NCBI RefSeq assembly: GCF_021183625.1 | Contig: NZ_CP089214.1 | Span: forward strand, 310,001 to 374,000 | Reading direction: 5' to 3' | DNA from: Nocardia asteroides | GTDB taxonomy: Bacteria > Actinomycetota > Actinomycetes > Mycobacteriales > Mycobacteriaceae | Length of the DNA: 64,000 nt | Part shown: positions 27,555 to 35,477 of the stretch, one piece after another | Position numbering within the stretch: position 1 is the first letter of the stretch | Layout of the letters: each line of letters opens with the position of its first letter | Notes under the pieces: generated by a model | The model's input: the letters and a program-made list of their open reading frames with translations, nothing else | What the model was told of the DNA's origin: nothing | Databases searched by the model: none | Made by a program: the position numbers and the translations under genes

Positions 27555-29645
27555 TCAGCGGATGTCGAGGTGCCAGTCCGCGGGCAGCCCCTCGACCCGG
27601 GCGGTGTCGCCGCGGGCGATCACGTGCACGCTCGCCCCGCCAAGGCGCAGGTCGGTCAGCCGCACCTCGCCCCAGGCCGCGGGCAGCCGCGGGGTGAGCA
27701 GCAGGGTGCGGCGCGGCAGGTCGGGCTCCAGGCCGAGCAGGGCGCGGACCAGCAGCAGCGGGGCCGCGCTGGCCAGCGCCTGCGGCGAGCACGCCGCCGG
27801 ATACGGGATCGGCGGGTCGAACCGCGCGCGCGGGAACCCGCAGAACAGCTCCGGCAGCCGCCCGCCGAAACGCTCCGCGGCCTCCAGCAGCCCGGCCGCC
27901 AGCGACTCCGCGAGCTCCGCCGCCCCGCGCACGTGCCGGTAGCGGGCCAGCCCCGCCACCGCGAGCGCGGTGTCGTGCGGCCAGATCGAGCCGTTGTGGT
28001 AGCTCATCGGGTTGTAGGCGCCCATCCCGTCGGCCAGCGTGCGCAGCCCGAACCCGCTGTTCATCGCCGGGCCCGCGAGCCGGTCGATCAGCTCCTCGGC
28101 GCGCTCGTCGGCCACGATCCCGGTCCACAGGCACTGGGCGGCATTGCTGGTCAGCGCATCGATCTGCTGCTTGTCGGCATCCAGGCCGAAGGCGTACCAG
28201 CCGTGCTTGGGAATCCAGAACGCCTCGTCGAAACGCGCCCGCAGCTCCTCGGCCGCAGCCCACATCATCGCGCCGGTACCGGCATCGCCGAACGCCGCCG
28301 CCAGCTCCGCGCGCGCCAGGTACGCCGCGTACACGTACCCCTGCACCTCGGCCAGCGCGATCGAGGGCCCGGCCGGGCGGCCCCTGGCATCGGTGACCGC
28401 GTCGAAACTGCCCTTCCAGCCCTGGTTCACCGGCCCCTGATCGGAGAGCCGCCGGTACTCGACGAAACCGTCGCCGTCGCGGTCGCCGTACTCGGTGATC
28501 CAGCGCAGCGCCGCGTCCGCCGCCGGCAGCAGCGCCTGCACCTCGGCGTCCGGGGCGCCCCAGCGCCGCGCCTCGGCCAGCAGCACCACGAACAGCGGGG
28601 TCGCGTCCACCGAGCCGTAGGTGACCGCGTCGTGCCAGTCCCGGCCGCCGTGGCGCAGCTCGTGCATGATCCGGCCCGGCTGCTCCTCGGTGAAGGCGTC
28701 CACCCGCGCGCCCTGGGTCGCGGCCAGCTCGCGCAGCGTCGACAGCGCCAGCCCGTGGTCGAGCGGCAGCGTCATCCACGAGGTGAGCAGGCTGTCGCGG
28801 CCGAACAGCGTCATGAACCAGGGCGCGCCCGCCGCCACATAGCCCGCGCCCGCCGCGGAGTCCTCGATGCGCAGCGCGCCCAGGTCGGTGTCGGTGCGGC
28901 GCAGCACCCGATCCAGCGCGGGCGCGGTCGCGGTGAGCGCGGTCGGGGTGGCGCGCCAGTGCCTGGCCGGATGCTCGGCGCAGCGGTCCAGGCAGGTCAC
29001 CTCCACCCGGCGGTGCCCGCTGATCGGCTGCACCAGCAACCGCGTCTCCCACTCGCCCTGCGCGGGCACCATCGCCTGCCACTGCAGCTGGCCCGGCACG
29101 ATCACCGGGGCCGGGCCGGTGGCGCGCACCGCGACCCCGTGCCCGGTGCCGCTCTGGTCGTGCAGCAGCAGTTCGTGCTCGGCCGGGGTGGCCTCCACCG
29201 GGACCTGGTGCGCGCGGCCCTGTTTCACCGCGAGCAGCCCGGCGAAGTCGGCGTCGGCGTGCAGCACCAGCCCGATCACGGTGTCCTCGTGGCCGAGGTT
29301 GCGCACCGTGATGGTCTCGGCCAGCCCCTCCCCCACCAGCCTGCGCCGCTCGATCAGCAGCGTGCTGTCGGCCAGCCCGCTGCGCGGCGGCACCCGCAGC
29401 ACGAACCTGGCCTCGTCCGGCCCCGGCATGTCGAGCGCGAGCTGCTCGGCGGGGTGGCCGTCGACCAGCAGCTCCCAGCGCGACAGCAGTCTGGTGTCGC
29501 GGTAGTAGAGCCCGGCCGCCGCGCCGCCGATGTCGCCGCGCGGGTCCGAGGCGCAGAAGGTGGTGGCCTCCACCAGCGTCACCGTCTGCGGGCCGGAGTC
29601 GAAGGGCAGCTCGCCGCGGTGCGGCAGGGTCTGCGGCTCGGTCAT
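27555..29645 (-). CDS. Amylo-alpha-1,6-glucosidase / glycogen-debranching-type enzyme
   Basis: The 696-residue protein has an N-terminal glycogen-debranching domain (about 15-200; SDPRGDIGGAAAGLYYRDTRLLSRWEL) and a C-terminal alpha/alpha-barrel hydrolase domain. The barrel includes GAPWFMTLFGRDSLLTSWM, EQPGRIMHELRHGGRDW, DATPLFVVLLAEA and NPMSYHNGSIWPHDTALAVAG, which carry the usual acidic catalytic residues. It probably trims alpha-1,6 branches or another alpha-glucan. It starts with ATG 29645, overlapping the stop of the glycosyltransferase gene (ATGA), so the two are translationally coupled. The C-terminal end (about 60 residues) is a small beta domain. Confidence 0.87.
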   Translation of the reverse strand: MTEPQTLPHRGELPFDSGPQTVTLVEATTFCASDPRGDIGGAAAGLYYRDTRLLSRWELLVDGHPAEQLALDMPGPDEARFVLRVPPRSGLADSTLLIERRRLVGEGLAETITVRNLGHEDTVIGLVLHADADFAGLLAVKQGRAHQVPVEATPAEHELLLHDQSGTGHGVAVRATGPAPVIVPGQLQWQAMVPAQGEWETRLLVQPISGHRRVEVTCLDRCAEHPARHWRATPTALTATAPALDRVLRRTDTDLGALRIEDSAAGAGYVAAGAPWFMTLFGRDSLLTSWMTLPLDHGLALSTLRELAATQGARVDAFTEEQPGRIMHELRHGGRDWHDAVTYGSVDATPLFVVLLAEARRWGAPDAEVQALLPAADAALRWITEYGDRDGDGFVEYRRLSDQGPVNQGWKGSFDAVTDARGRPAGPSIALAEVQGYVYAAYLARAELAAAFGDAGTGAMMWAAAEELRARFDEAFWIPKHGWYAFGLDADKQQIDALTSNAAQCLWTGIVADERAEELIDRLAGPAMNSGFGLRTLADGMGAYNPMSYHNGSIWPHDTALAVAGLARYRHVRGAAELAESLAAGLLEAAERFGGRLPELFCGFPRARFDPPIPYPAACSPQALASAAPLLLVRALLGLEPDLPRRTLLLTPRLPAAWGEVRLTDLRLGGASVHVIARGDTARVEGLPADWHLDIR

Positions 29646-30802
29646 GCGCGGCCACCGACCGGAACCGCCGCGCGGCCGGCGCGCACCGCGCGGTAGGCGT
29701 GCTCGTAGCCCGCGGCGAGCCGCTCCACCCCGAACCGGGTCTCCGCGGCGCGGCGGCAGTCGCGCGGGTCGAGCGCGGTCACCCGGTGCAGGGCGGCGGG
29801 CAGCTCGGCCGGGTCGTCGGCGATCATGCCGGTCACGCCGTGGGTGAGGATCTCGGGCACCGCGCCCGCGCGCAGCGCCACCACCGGGGTACCGCAGGCC
29901 AGCGCCTCGATCAGCACCATGCCGAACGGCTCCTCCCAGCGCACCGGGAACAGCAGGCAGCGCGCCCCGGCCAGCAGCGTCCGCTTGGCGGTGGCGTCGG
30001 CCTCGCCGACCAGGGTGTCGGTGGGGCCGAGCAGCGGGCGCACGGTCTGCTCGAAGTAGCGGCGCTCCATCGGCTCGCTGCACTTGGCCGCCAGCACCAG
30101 CGGAACCCCGGCCGCGTGCGCGGCGCGGATCGCCAGATCCGGCCCCTTGTCCGGGGAGAACCGGCCGAGGAACAGCGCGTAGTCGCCCTTGACCGGCTCG
30201 AACGGCCAGTCCGCCGGGCGCAGCGCGTTGTGCACCCGCCCGACCCAGTTCAGGTCGGGGGCGAGCGCGCGCTGGCGGTCGCTGATCGCGACCAGCCCGG
30301 CGCTGTCGCCGATCTCGCGGTAGTAGTCGGCCAGCTCGGAATCGACCGAGCCGTGCACGGTGATCACCGCCGGGATGCCGAGCCGGGCGAAGGCGGGCGC
30401 GTTCAGCGCGCCGGCGAAGGTGTGGTCGTGGATGACGTCGACCGGATCGCTCGCGTGCAGCTGCTCGATCGCGCGGCGGACCGCGAGCGCGTGCACCACC
30501 TCCGGGAAGGGTTCGCCGAGCCGGGCCGCGGCGGGGGTGTCGGAGACCGCGACGAAGCGGGCGCTGGTCCCGGGCCGCCCGACGCCGAGCAGCGTCACCC
30601 GGTGCCCGCGCACCACGAGCGCGTCGGCCAGGTCGGCGAGCACCGCCTCCACCCCGCCGTAGCCGCTGGGCGGCACCTCGTAGTAGGGCGGGGCGACGAG
30701 CGCGATGTGCAGCCGGGACCCCTCCGGGCCCGGCGTGTCCGGCGGTCCCGGCGGGACGGGCGAACCCACCGCGGCCTGGCGTGTTCCGGACATCGTGCTC
30801 AT
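29642..30802 (-). CDS. Family 4 glycosyltransferase (GT-B)
   Basis: The 386-residue protein has a GT-B fold. The acceptor domain has ALVAPPYYEVPPSGYGGVEAVLADLADALV and DVIHDHTFAGA. The donor domain has FLGRFSPDKGPDLAIRAA and RWEEPFGMVLIEALACGTPVVALRAGAVPEIL, which binds the nucleotide sugar with the EPFGMVxxEA motif. It resembles transferases found next to debranching enzymes in trehalose/glycan operons, but donor and acceptor are unknown. GAGGAGG lies about five bases before ATG 30802. The first 25 residues are Pro/Gly-rich. Confidence 0.88.
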   Translation of the reverse strand: MSTMSGTRQAAVGSPVPPGPPDTPGPEGSRLHIALVAPPYYEVPPSGYGGVEAVLADLADALVVRGHRVTLLGVGRPGTSARFVAVSDTPAAARLGEPFPEVVHALAVRRAIEQLHASDPVDVIHDHTFAGALNAPAFARLGIPAVITVHGSVDSELADYYREIGDSAGLVAISDRQRALAPDLNWVGRVHNALRPADWPFEPVKGDYALFLGRFSPDKGPDLAIRAAHAAGVPLVLAAKCSEPMERRYFEQTVRPLLGPTDTLVGEADATAKRTLLAGARCLLFPVRWEEPFGMVLIEALACGTPVVALRAGAVPEILTHGVTGMIADDPAELPAALHRVTALDPRDCRRAAETRFGVERLAAGYEHAYRAVRAGRAAVPVGGRA

Positions 30803-31163
30803 CGGGCCTCCTCGTGCGTGGCTGCCGCCGGACGCGCGCGGCAAGGGAGCGATCGGACGTGATCGGTGGAGCGAGAAGGAGATATCGGGCGCAACGGTAA
30901 CCGCTGCGCTGCCGCGGTGACCGGTATTGCGCCGTCGGCCTGCGAGTGTCGGCGCCGTCTCCTGGTTACGGTTCGGCAACTACCCGGGCTCGGGGGTGGG
31001 AAACCGGCGAACCGCAAATCGCGCGCTGGCCGGCCGCACCGGAAATCCCTCGCACGCAATGCATCTCGTCGGCCCGGGAGCAACTGACAGCACCTGCCCG
31101 CACAACCTCCGTAGGATGCGCTACGGTACGAACGCCACGACGACGTGACGGAAGGCGGCGCGG
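30803..31163. other. Divergent intergenic region, GT4 versus DUF6285 operon
   Basis: The 361 bases hold no convincing gene. They contain one clear inverted repeat (listed separately at 31109) and otherwise mixed sequence. Both operons probably start here. Confidence 0.5.
31109..31126. promoter_or_regulatory. Inverted repeat CCGTAG-N6-CTACGG upstream of the DUF6285 operon
   Basis: Perfect 6-bp arms are separated by six bases, 37 bases before the DUF6285 start. The spacing suits binding by a TetR or similar dimeric regulator. No regulator gene lies directly beside it, so the binder is unknown. Confidence 0.45.
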
Positions 31164-31460
31164 ATGCAGTACCGTCCCTCGGCCCGGGAACTCCTCGACG
31201 ACCTGGCCGAACTGCTCGGCGAGGTACTCCTGCCCGCGCTCCCGCCGGAGCTGCGGCACCGCGCCCGCGTCGGGGCCAACCTGGCCCGCATCCTCGCCCG
31301 CGAAGCCGAGCTCGGCCCGGCCGCCGCCGAACGCGAAAAGGACGCCCTGGCCGCGCTGCCGGGGGCTGACGAGCACGCCGAATGGGCCGCCCTGGTCGAG
31401 ATCACCCGCGCCGACCTCGCCATCGCCAAGCCCGGCTACGACGCCTGGACCGGCGAATGA
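31164..31460 (+). CDS. DUF6285 domain protein (LvaB-like small partner)
   Basis: This 98-residue protein (RPSARELLDDLAELLGEVLLPALPPELRHRARVGANLARILAREAELG) matches DUF6285, found beside aminoglycoside-phosphotransferase-like kinases. The product corresponds in size, order and neighbourhood to LvaB of the Pseudomonas levulinate pathway, a small protein required with the kinase LvaA. That match is an inference from neighbours and family, not from alignment. GGAAGG lies about eight bases before ATG 31164. Its stop overlaps the kinase-like gene start (ATGA). An acyl-CoA dehydrogenase follows, as expected. Confidence 0.82.
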   Translation: MQYRPSARELLDDLAELLGEVLLPALPPELRHRARVGANLARILAREAELGPAAAEREKDALAALPGADEHAEWAALVEITRADLAIAKPGYDAWTGE

Positions 31461-32452
31461 GCCCCGACCTCGCCGCCGGGCTCGCCCGGCACCTGAGCGA
31501 GGCGCTAGGCGAACCCGCCACCGTCGAGGCCGTCCAACCGCTCTCGGCCGGGGCCAGGCGCCGCAATATCGCCGTCGACGCCACCGTCGGCGGGCGCCCG
31601 CTCGCCCTGGTCGCGACCCTCGTGCCCGCGGGCATCCAGCTGCTCCCGGTCACCGCCGAGGCCGCCGTGCGCGAGCTGGCCCGCGGCGCCGGGGTCGCCG
31701 TCCCGGAGCTGGTGAGCCTCTGCCCCGACCCCGCCGCCGTCGGCGAGCCCTTCCTGCTCTCGGCCCGGATCGCGGGCGAGACCGTCCCGCGCCGGGTGCT
31801 GCGGCTGGTCGCGGCCGAGGGCAACGGCGAGCGCATCGCCACCCAGCTCGGCCACGCCATGGCCCGGCTGCACGCCGTCGACCCCGCGCTCGCCCCCGCC
31901 GAGCTGCCCGGCACCGCCGGCGAGAACCCGGCCGAGGCCGCGCTCACCGAGGCCGAGGACGGCGTCGCCGCGCTGCTCGCCGACCGCCCCGCCTTCGCCT
32001 TCGCGCTGCGCCGCCTCGCCCGCGACGTCCCCGCCCCGCCCCCGCGCACCGCGATCCTGCATACCGACCTGCGCAACGGCAACCTCGTCATCGGCCCCGA
32101 CGGCATCCGCGCGGTCCTCGACTGGGAGGGCGCGCACCGCTACGGCGACCCCATGCGCGACGCCGCCTGGGCGGCCCTGCGCATGTGGCGCTTCGGCGCC
32201 GACGGCCGCGAATTCGGCGGCTTCGCCGGACGCGACCCCTTCGTCCGCGGCTACACCGAGGCGGGCGGCGACTTCGACCCCGACCGTTTCCGCTGGTGGA
32301 AGACGCTCGCCACGCTGGCCTGGGGCATCGGGCTGGCCGGGCAGGCCGCCGCGCACACCGACGGCAGCGTCCGCGACATCGTGATGGCCGCCAGCGGGCG
32401 GCGCATCCCGGAGATCGAATGGGACCTGCTCATGCAGACCCGGCCGAGCTGA
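31457..32452 (+). CDS. Phosphotransferase family protein (APH fold, LvaA-like)
   Basis: The 331-residue protein has a kinase fold of the APH/ChoK type, with the catalytic loop HTDLRNGNLVIG (HxDxxxxN, near residue 200) and the metal motif VLDWEGA. This subclass of APH proteins is found alone or fused to acyl-CoA dehydrogenases (human ACAD10/11) and phosphorylates 4-hydroxyacyl-CoA. In the levulinate pathway, LvaA does this together with LvaB. Substrate choice here is inferred from the neighbours. It is coupled by ATGA to the DUF6285 gene and followed by an acyl-CoA dehydrogenase 12 bases later. Confidence 0.85.
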   Translation: MSPDLAAGLARHLSEALGEPATVEAVQPLSAGARRRNIAVDATVGGRPLALVATLVPAGIQLLPVTAEAAVRELARGAGVAVPELVSLCPDPAAVGEPFLLSARIAGETVPRRVLRLVAAEGNGERIATQLGHAMARLHAVDPALAPAELPGTAGENPAEAALTEAEDGVAALLADRPAFAFALRRLARDVPAPPPRTAILHTDLRNGNLVIGPDGIRAVLDWEGAHRYGDPMRDAAWAALRMWRFGADGREFGGFAGRDPFVRGYTEAGGDFDPDRFRWWKTLATLAWGIGLAGQAAAHTDGSVRDIVMAASGRRIPEIEWDLLMQTRPS

Positions 32453-32464
32453 GGAAGGAACACC

Positions 32465-33727
32465 ATGGATTTCGAGCTGCCCGCCGCGCTCACCGCCTAC
32501 CTCGCCGAACTCGACGAGTTCATCGAGCGCGAGATCGTCCCGCTACAGCACACCGGCGACAACAACCGCTTCTTCGACCACCGCCGCGAGGACGCCCGCA
32601 CCGACTGGGACCGCGACGGGCTGCCCAACGCCGAATGGGAGGCGCTGCTCGACGAGGCCCGCCGCCGCGCCGACGCCGCCGGACACCTGCGCTACCCCTT
32701 CCCGGTCGAGCACGGCGGCCGCGGCGGCGGCAACCTCGACATGGCCGTCATCCGCGAACACCTCGCCCGCAAGGGCCTCGGGCTGCACTGCGACCTGCAG
32801 AACGAGCACGCCGTCGTCGGCAACAACGTCGGGCTGCTGCTCATGCTCGAATACGGCACCGAGGCACAGCGGGCCGAATGGCTCGAGGACCTCGCCACCG
32901 GCAACCGCGGCTTCGCCTTCGGCATCACCGAACCCGACCACGGCTCCGACGCCACCCACATGGAGACCACCGCGGTGCGCGACGGCGCCGACTGGGTCAT
33001 CACCGGCGCCAAGACCTGGAACACCGGCATCCACCGCGCCGACACCGACCTGATCTTCGCCCGCACCTCCGGCGCACCCGGCGACGCCACCGGCATCACC
33101 GCCTTCCTGGTCCCGGTCGCCAGCCCCGGCTTCACCGTCGAGGAATTCCTCTGGACCTTCAACATGCCCACCGACCACGCCCGCATCTCGCTCGACGCCG
33201 TCCGGGTGCCGGACTCGGCGATCTTCGGCCGCGAGGGCCGCGGCCTCGCCGTCGTGCAGCACTTCTTCAACGAGAACCGGATCCGCCAGGCCGCCTCCAG
33301 CCTCGGCGCCGCCCAGTACTGCATCGACGAGGCCGTCGCCTACGCCAACGAGCGCCGCACCTTCGGCAAGCGGCTCGCCGCCAACCAGGCCATCCAGTTC
33401 CCGCTGGTCGAGCTGCACACCCAGTGCGAGATGCTGCGCGCGCTCATCCACAAGACCGCCTGGACCATGGACCGCGACGGCGCCTTCACCGTCTCCGCCC
33501 AGGTCTCCATGTGCAACTACTGGGCCAACCGGCTCTGCTGCGAGGCCGCCGACCGCGCCATGCAGGTGCACGGCGGGCTCGGCTACTCCCGGCACAAGCC
33601 CTTCGAGCACATCTACCGCCACCACCGCCGCTACCGGATCACCGAGGGCGCCGAGGAGATCCAGATGCGCCGGGTCGCCGGCTACCTCTTCGGCTTCATG
33701 AAGCAGCAAGCACCCAAGGGCGTCTGA
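32465..33727 (+). CDS. Acyl-CoA dehydrogenase family protein (LvaC/ACAD10-11-like)
   Basis: The 420-residue flavoprotein has ACAD motifs: FGITEPDHGSDATHM (FAD/acyl binding), a middle beta domain (VITGAKTWNTGIHRA), and a C-terminal helical domain ending QVHGGLGYSRHKPFEHIYRHHRRYRITEGAEEIQMRRVAGYLFG, with the catalytic Glu in the ITEGAEE region. It would oxidise or dephosphorylate/eliminate the acyl-CoA product of the preceding kinase. GAGGAAGGAACACC precedes ATG 32465. The three genes 31164-33727 form a single operon. No thiolase or transporter is seen in the window. Confidence 0.92.
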   Translation: MDFELPAALTAYLAELDEFIEREIVPLQHTGDNNRFFDHRREDARTDWDRDGLPNAEWEALLDEARRRADAAGHLRYPFPVEHGGRGGGNLDMAVIREHLARKGLGLHCDLQNEHAVVGNNVGLLLMLEYGTEAQRAEWLEDLATGNRGFAFGITEPDHGSDATHMETTAVRDGADWVITGAKTWNTGIHRADTDLIFARTSGAPGDATGITAFLVPVASPGFTVEEFLWTFNMPTDHARISLDAVRVPDSAIFGREGRGLAVVQHFFNENRIRQAASSLGAAQYCIDEAVAYANERRTFGKRLAANQAIQFPLVELHTQCEMLRALIHKTAWTMDRDGAFTVSAQVSMCNYWANRLCCEAADRAMQVHGGLGYSRHKPFEHIYRHHRRYRITEGAEEIQMRRVAGYLFGFMKQQAPKGV

Positions 33728-33743
33728 GCCGTGTAATTCACTC

Positions 33744-33772
33744 TTGACTTATATAAGTTCTTCCTGAAATAT
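33744..33772 (+). promoter_or_regulatory. Promoter with palindromic operator for the ArsR gene
   Basis: A TTGACT -35 (33744-33749) and an AAATAT-like -10 (33767-33772) are 17 bases apart. The perfect 12-bp palindrome ACTTATATAAGT (33747-33758) overlaps the -35 element. This is AT-rich in a GC-rich genome. The ArsR-type repressor encoded seven bases after it probably binds here and regulates itself and the SRPBCC gene. Confidence 0.72.
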
Positions 33773-33778
33773 CGGGTC

Positions 33779-34126
33779 GTGCACGCGTTCGATGTTCTCG
33801 GTGACCCGGTGCGCAGGCGGCTGCTCGAGCTGCTCGCCGCCGGGGAACGCTCGGCCGGTGAGCTGGCCGAGCAGGTGCGGGCGGAGTTCGGGATCAGTCA
33901 GCCCGCCGTCTCCCAGCACCTGAAGGTGCTGCGCGAGAACGGCTTCGCCTCGGTCCGCGCCGACGGCACCCGGCGGCTGTACGTGGTCGAGCCGGAGCCG
34001 CTGCGCGAGGTGGACCGCTGGCTCGGCCACTTCCGGCACTTCTGGACCGCCCGGCTCCGCGCCCTGGATACCGAGATCGCCCGCGGCAAACGCACCCGAC
34101 GAACCGAGGAAGGACCACCCCCATGA
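33779..34126 (+). CDS. ArsR-type winged-helix repressor
   Basis: The 115-residue protein is a dimeric winged helix of the ArsR/SmtB superfamily. LGDPVRRRLLELLAAGERSAGELAEQV is the HTH with the recognition helix in ISQPAVSQHLKVLRENGF. It has no metal-binding CxC motif, so it belongs to the group that pairs with SRPBCC proteins rather than metal sensors. The GTG start at 33779 sits just after a palindromic promoter, and the stop overlaps the SRPBCC gene (ATGA). The inducer is unknown. Confidence 0.92.
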   Translation: MHAFDVLGDPVRRRLLELLAAGERSAGELAEQVRAEFGISQPAVSQHLKVLRENGFASVRADGTRRLYVVEPEPLREVDRWLGHFRHFWTARLRALDTEIARGKRTRRTEEGPPP

Positions 34127-34797
34127 CCGATGACCAGGTCACCGCACCCGTCGATGTCGACCGGCAGCTGCACGAGGTGCGGCGCGGCGTCACCATCGGC
34201 GCGCACGAGACCGGCGCGGCCGCCGTGCCGACCATCGTCGAGCTGAGCGAGGAGTACGCCACCACCGTCGACGACCTCTGGGACGCCTGCACCACCGCCG
34301 AGCGGCTCCCCCGCTGGTTCGCCCCCGTCACCGGGGAACTGCGGATCGGCGGGCGATACCAGGTCGAGGGGAATGCGGGCGGTGTCGTCGAGGAGTGCGA
34401 GCCGCCGCGCTCGTTCCGCATCACCTGGGAGTTCGGCGGGGCCGTCACCTGGGTCGATGTCACGCTGGAGCCGGTCGGCGCCGAGGCGGCGCGGCTTACG
34501 CTGCGGCACTCCGGCGACACCCCCGCCGAGATGTGGGACCAGTTCGGCCCCGGCGCCGTCGGGCTCGGCTGGGACCTGGCCCTCCTCGGCCTCGCCTCGC
34601 ACCTGGCCGGGCACGACCTGCCGCCCGAGGCCACGCAGTGGGAGCAGAGCGACGAGGCCAAGCGCTTCATCCGCGAAGCCGCCGCGGCGTGGGGTCGGGC
34701 CGCTATCGAGGGCGGGAGCCCCGAGGAGGCCGCGCTCGCCGCCGCCGAACGGACCAGGGCGTTCTACCTCGGCGAGGGGCCGGGCGCGGCCGGATGA
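34123..34797 (+). CDS. SRPBCC (AHSA1-type START-like) domain protein
   Basis: The 224-residue protein contains a hydrophobic-ligand-binding SRPBCC domain at about 35-165 (ELSEEYATTVDDLWDACTTAERLPRWFAPVTGELRIGGRYQV, the AHSA1/Activator-like pattern). A helical C-terminal segment has two Ala-rich helices. These proteins bind lipids or aromatic compounds and commonly follow an ArsR regulator, which they may help sense. It is translationally coupled by ATGA to the ArsR gene. Catalysis is not suggested by any residue. Confidence 0.9.
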   Translation: MTDDQVTAPVDVDRQLHEVRRGVTIGAHETGAAAVPTIVELSEEYATTVDDLWDACTTAERLPRWFAPVTGELRIGGRYQVEGNAGGVVEECEPPRSFRITWEFGGAVTWVDVTLEPVGAEAARLTLRHSGDTPAEMWDQFGPGAVGLGWDLALLGLASHLAGHDLPPEATQWEQSDEAKRFIREAAAAWGRAAIEGGSPEEAALAAAERTRAFYLGEGPGAAG

Positions 34798-34890
34798 GGG
34801 GTGGCCCGGTGCCGGGTGCGGCCGGAACCGGTTCGCGCCGGGAACGGTGACGTCGCGGGCGCGGTCCGGCGGTGCGCCCGGGGCGCGGGG

Positions 34891-35388
34891 TCAGTGGCGG
34901 TTGCGGCGCCAGAGCGCGGCCGAGAGCACCGTGGCGAAGGCGCACCAGGCCGGGTAGGCGATCAAGGCCCGGCCGCGCGGGTCGGCCGCGGCCACCCGGC
35001 GGGTCAGGTCCGCGCTGCTCGCGGTGAGCGCGGCCGCCGTCAGGGTGGCCGCGCCGAGCCGGTGCGCGCGGAAGAACACCCAGGTCCAGCCCGCGTTCAG
35101 CACCAGGTTCGCGGCCAGCGCGCGCTGCACCCGCTCCGCGTAGCCCGGATCGGGGGCGTTCTCCAGCGCCAGCGCCGAGGTGAACGCCAGATCGGCGTAG
35201 AGCAGCGTCCACGCCACCGGGAAGGCGGCGGGCGGCGGCTGGAACCGAGGCTTGCGCAGCTGCCGGTACCAGGCGCTGCCCGGCGTGGTCGCCGCCGAGC
35301 CGACCACCGCCGCCGTCGCCACCCCGAGCCCCGTCTTGACCAGCGAGTCCGTCGCCGGCCACCGCCTGTGCCTCGCGATCGTCGCCAC
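34891..35388 (-). CDS. TspO/MBR family tryptophan-rich sensory membrane protein
   Basis: The 165-residue protein has five predicted membrane helices. Its aromatic pattern is typical of TspO: GSAWYRQLRKPRFQPPPAAFPVAWTLLYADLAFTSALAL, LVLNAGWTWVFFRAHRLG and YPAWCAFATVLSAALWRRN. TspO proteins bind porphyrins and haem-pathway intermediates and act as stress sensors. GTG 35388 with GGAAGG six bases before it is favoured over an earlier start at 35457. It is divergent from the carboxylesterase gene. Confidence 0.88.
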   Translation of the reverse strand: MATIARHRRWPATDSLVKTGLGVATAAVVGSAATTPGSAWYRQLRKPRFQPPPAAFPVAWTLLYADLAFTSALALENAPDPGYAERVQRALAANLVLNAGWTWVFFRAHRLGAATLTAAALTASSADLTRRVAAADPRGRALIAYPAWCAFATVLSAALWRRNRH

Positions 35389-35477
35389 CTCGCACCTTCC
35401 CGTAGTCCTTGCCGTCGCGTACCCGGAGACCGACCGCAGCAAACTGTGAGCGATCACTCCGCGGGTAGATTGCCCGG

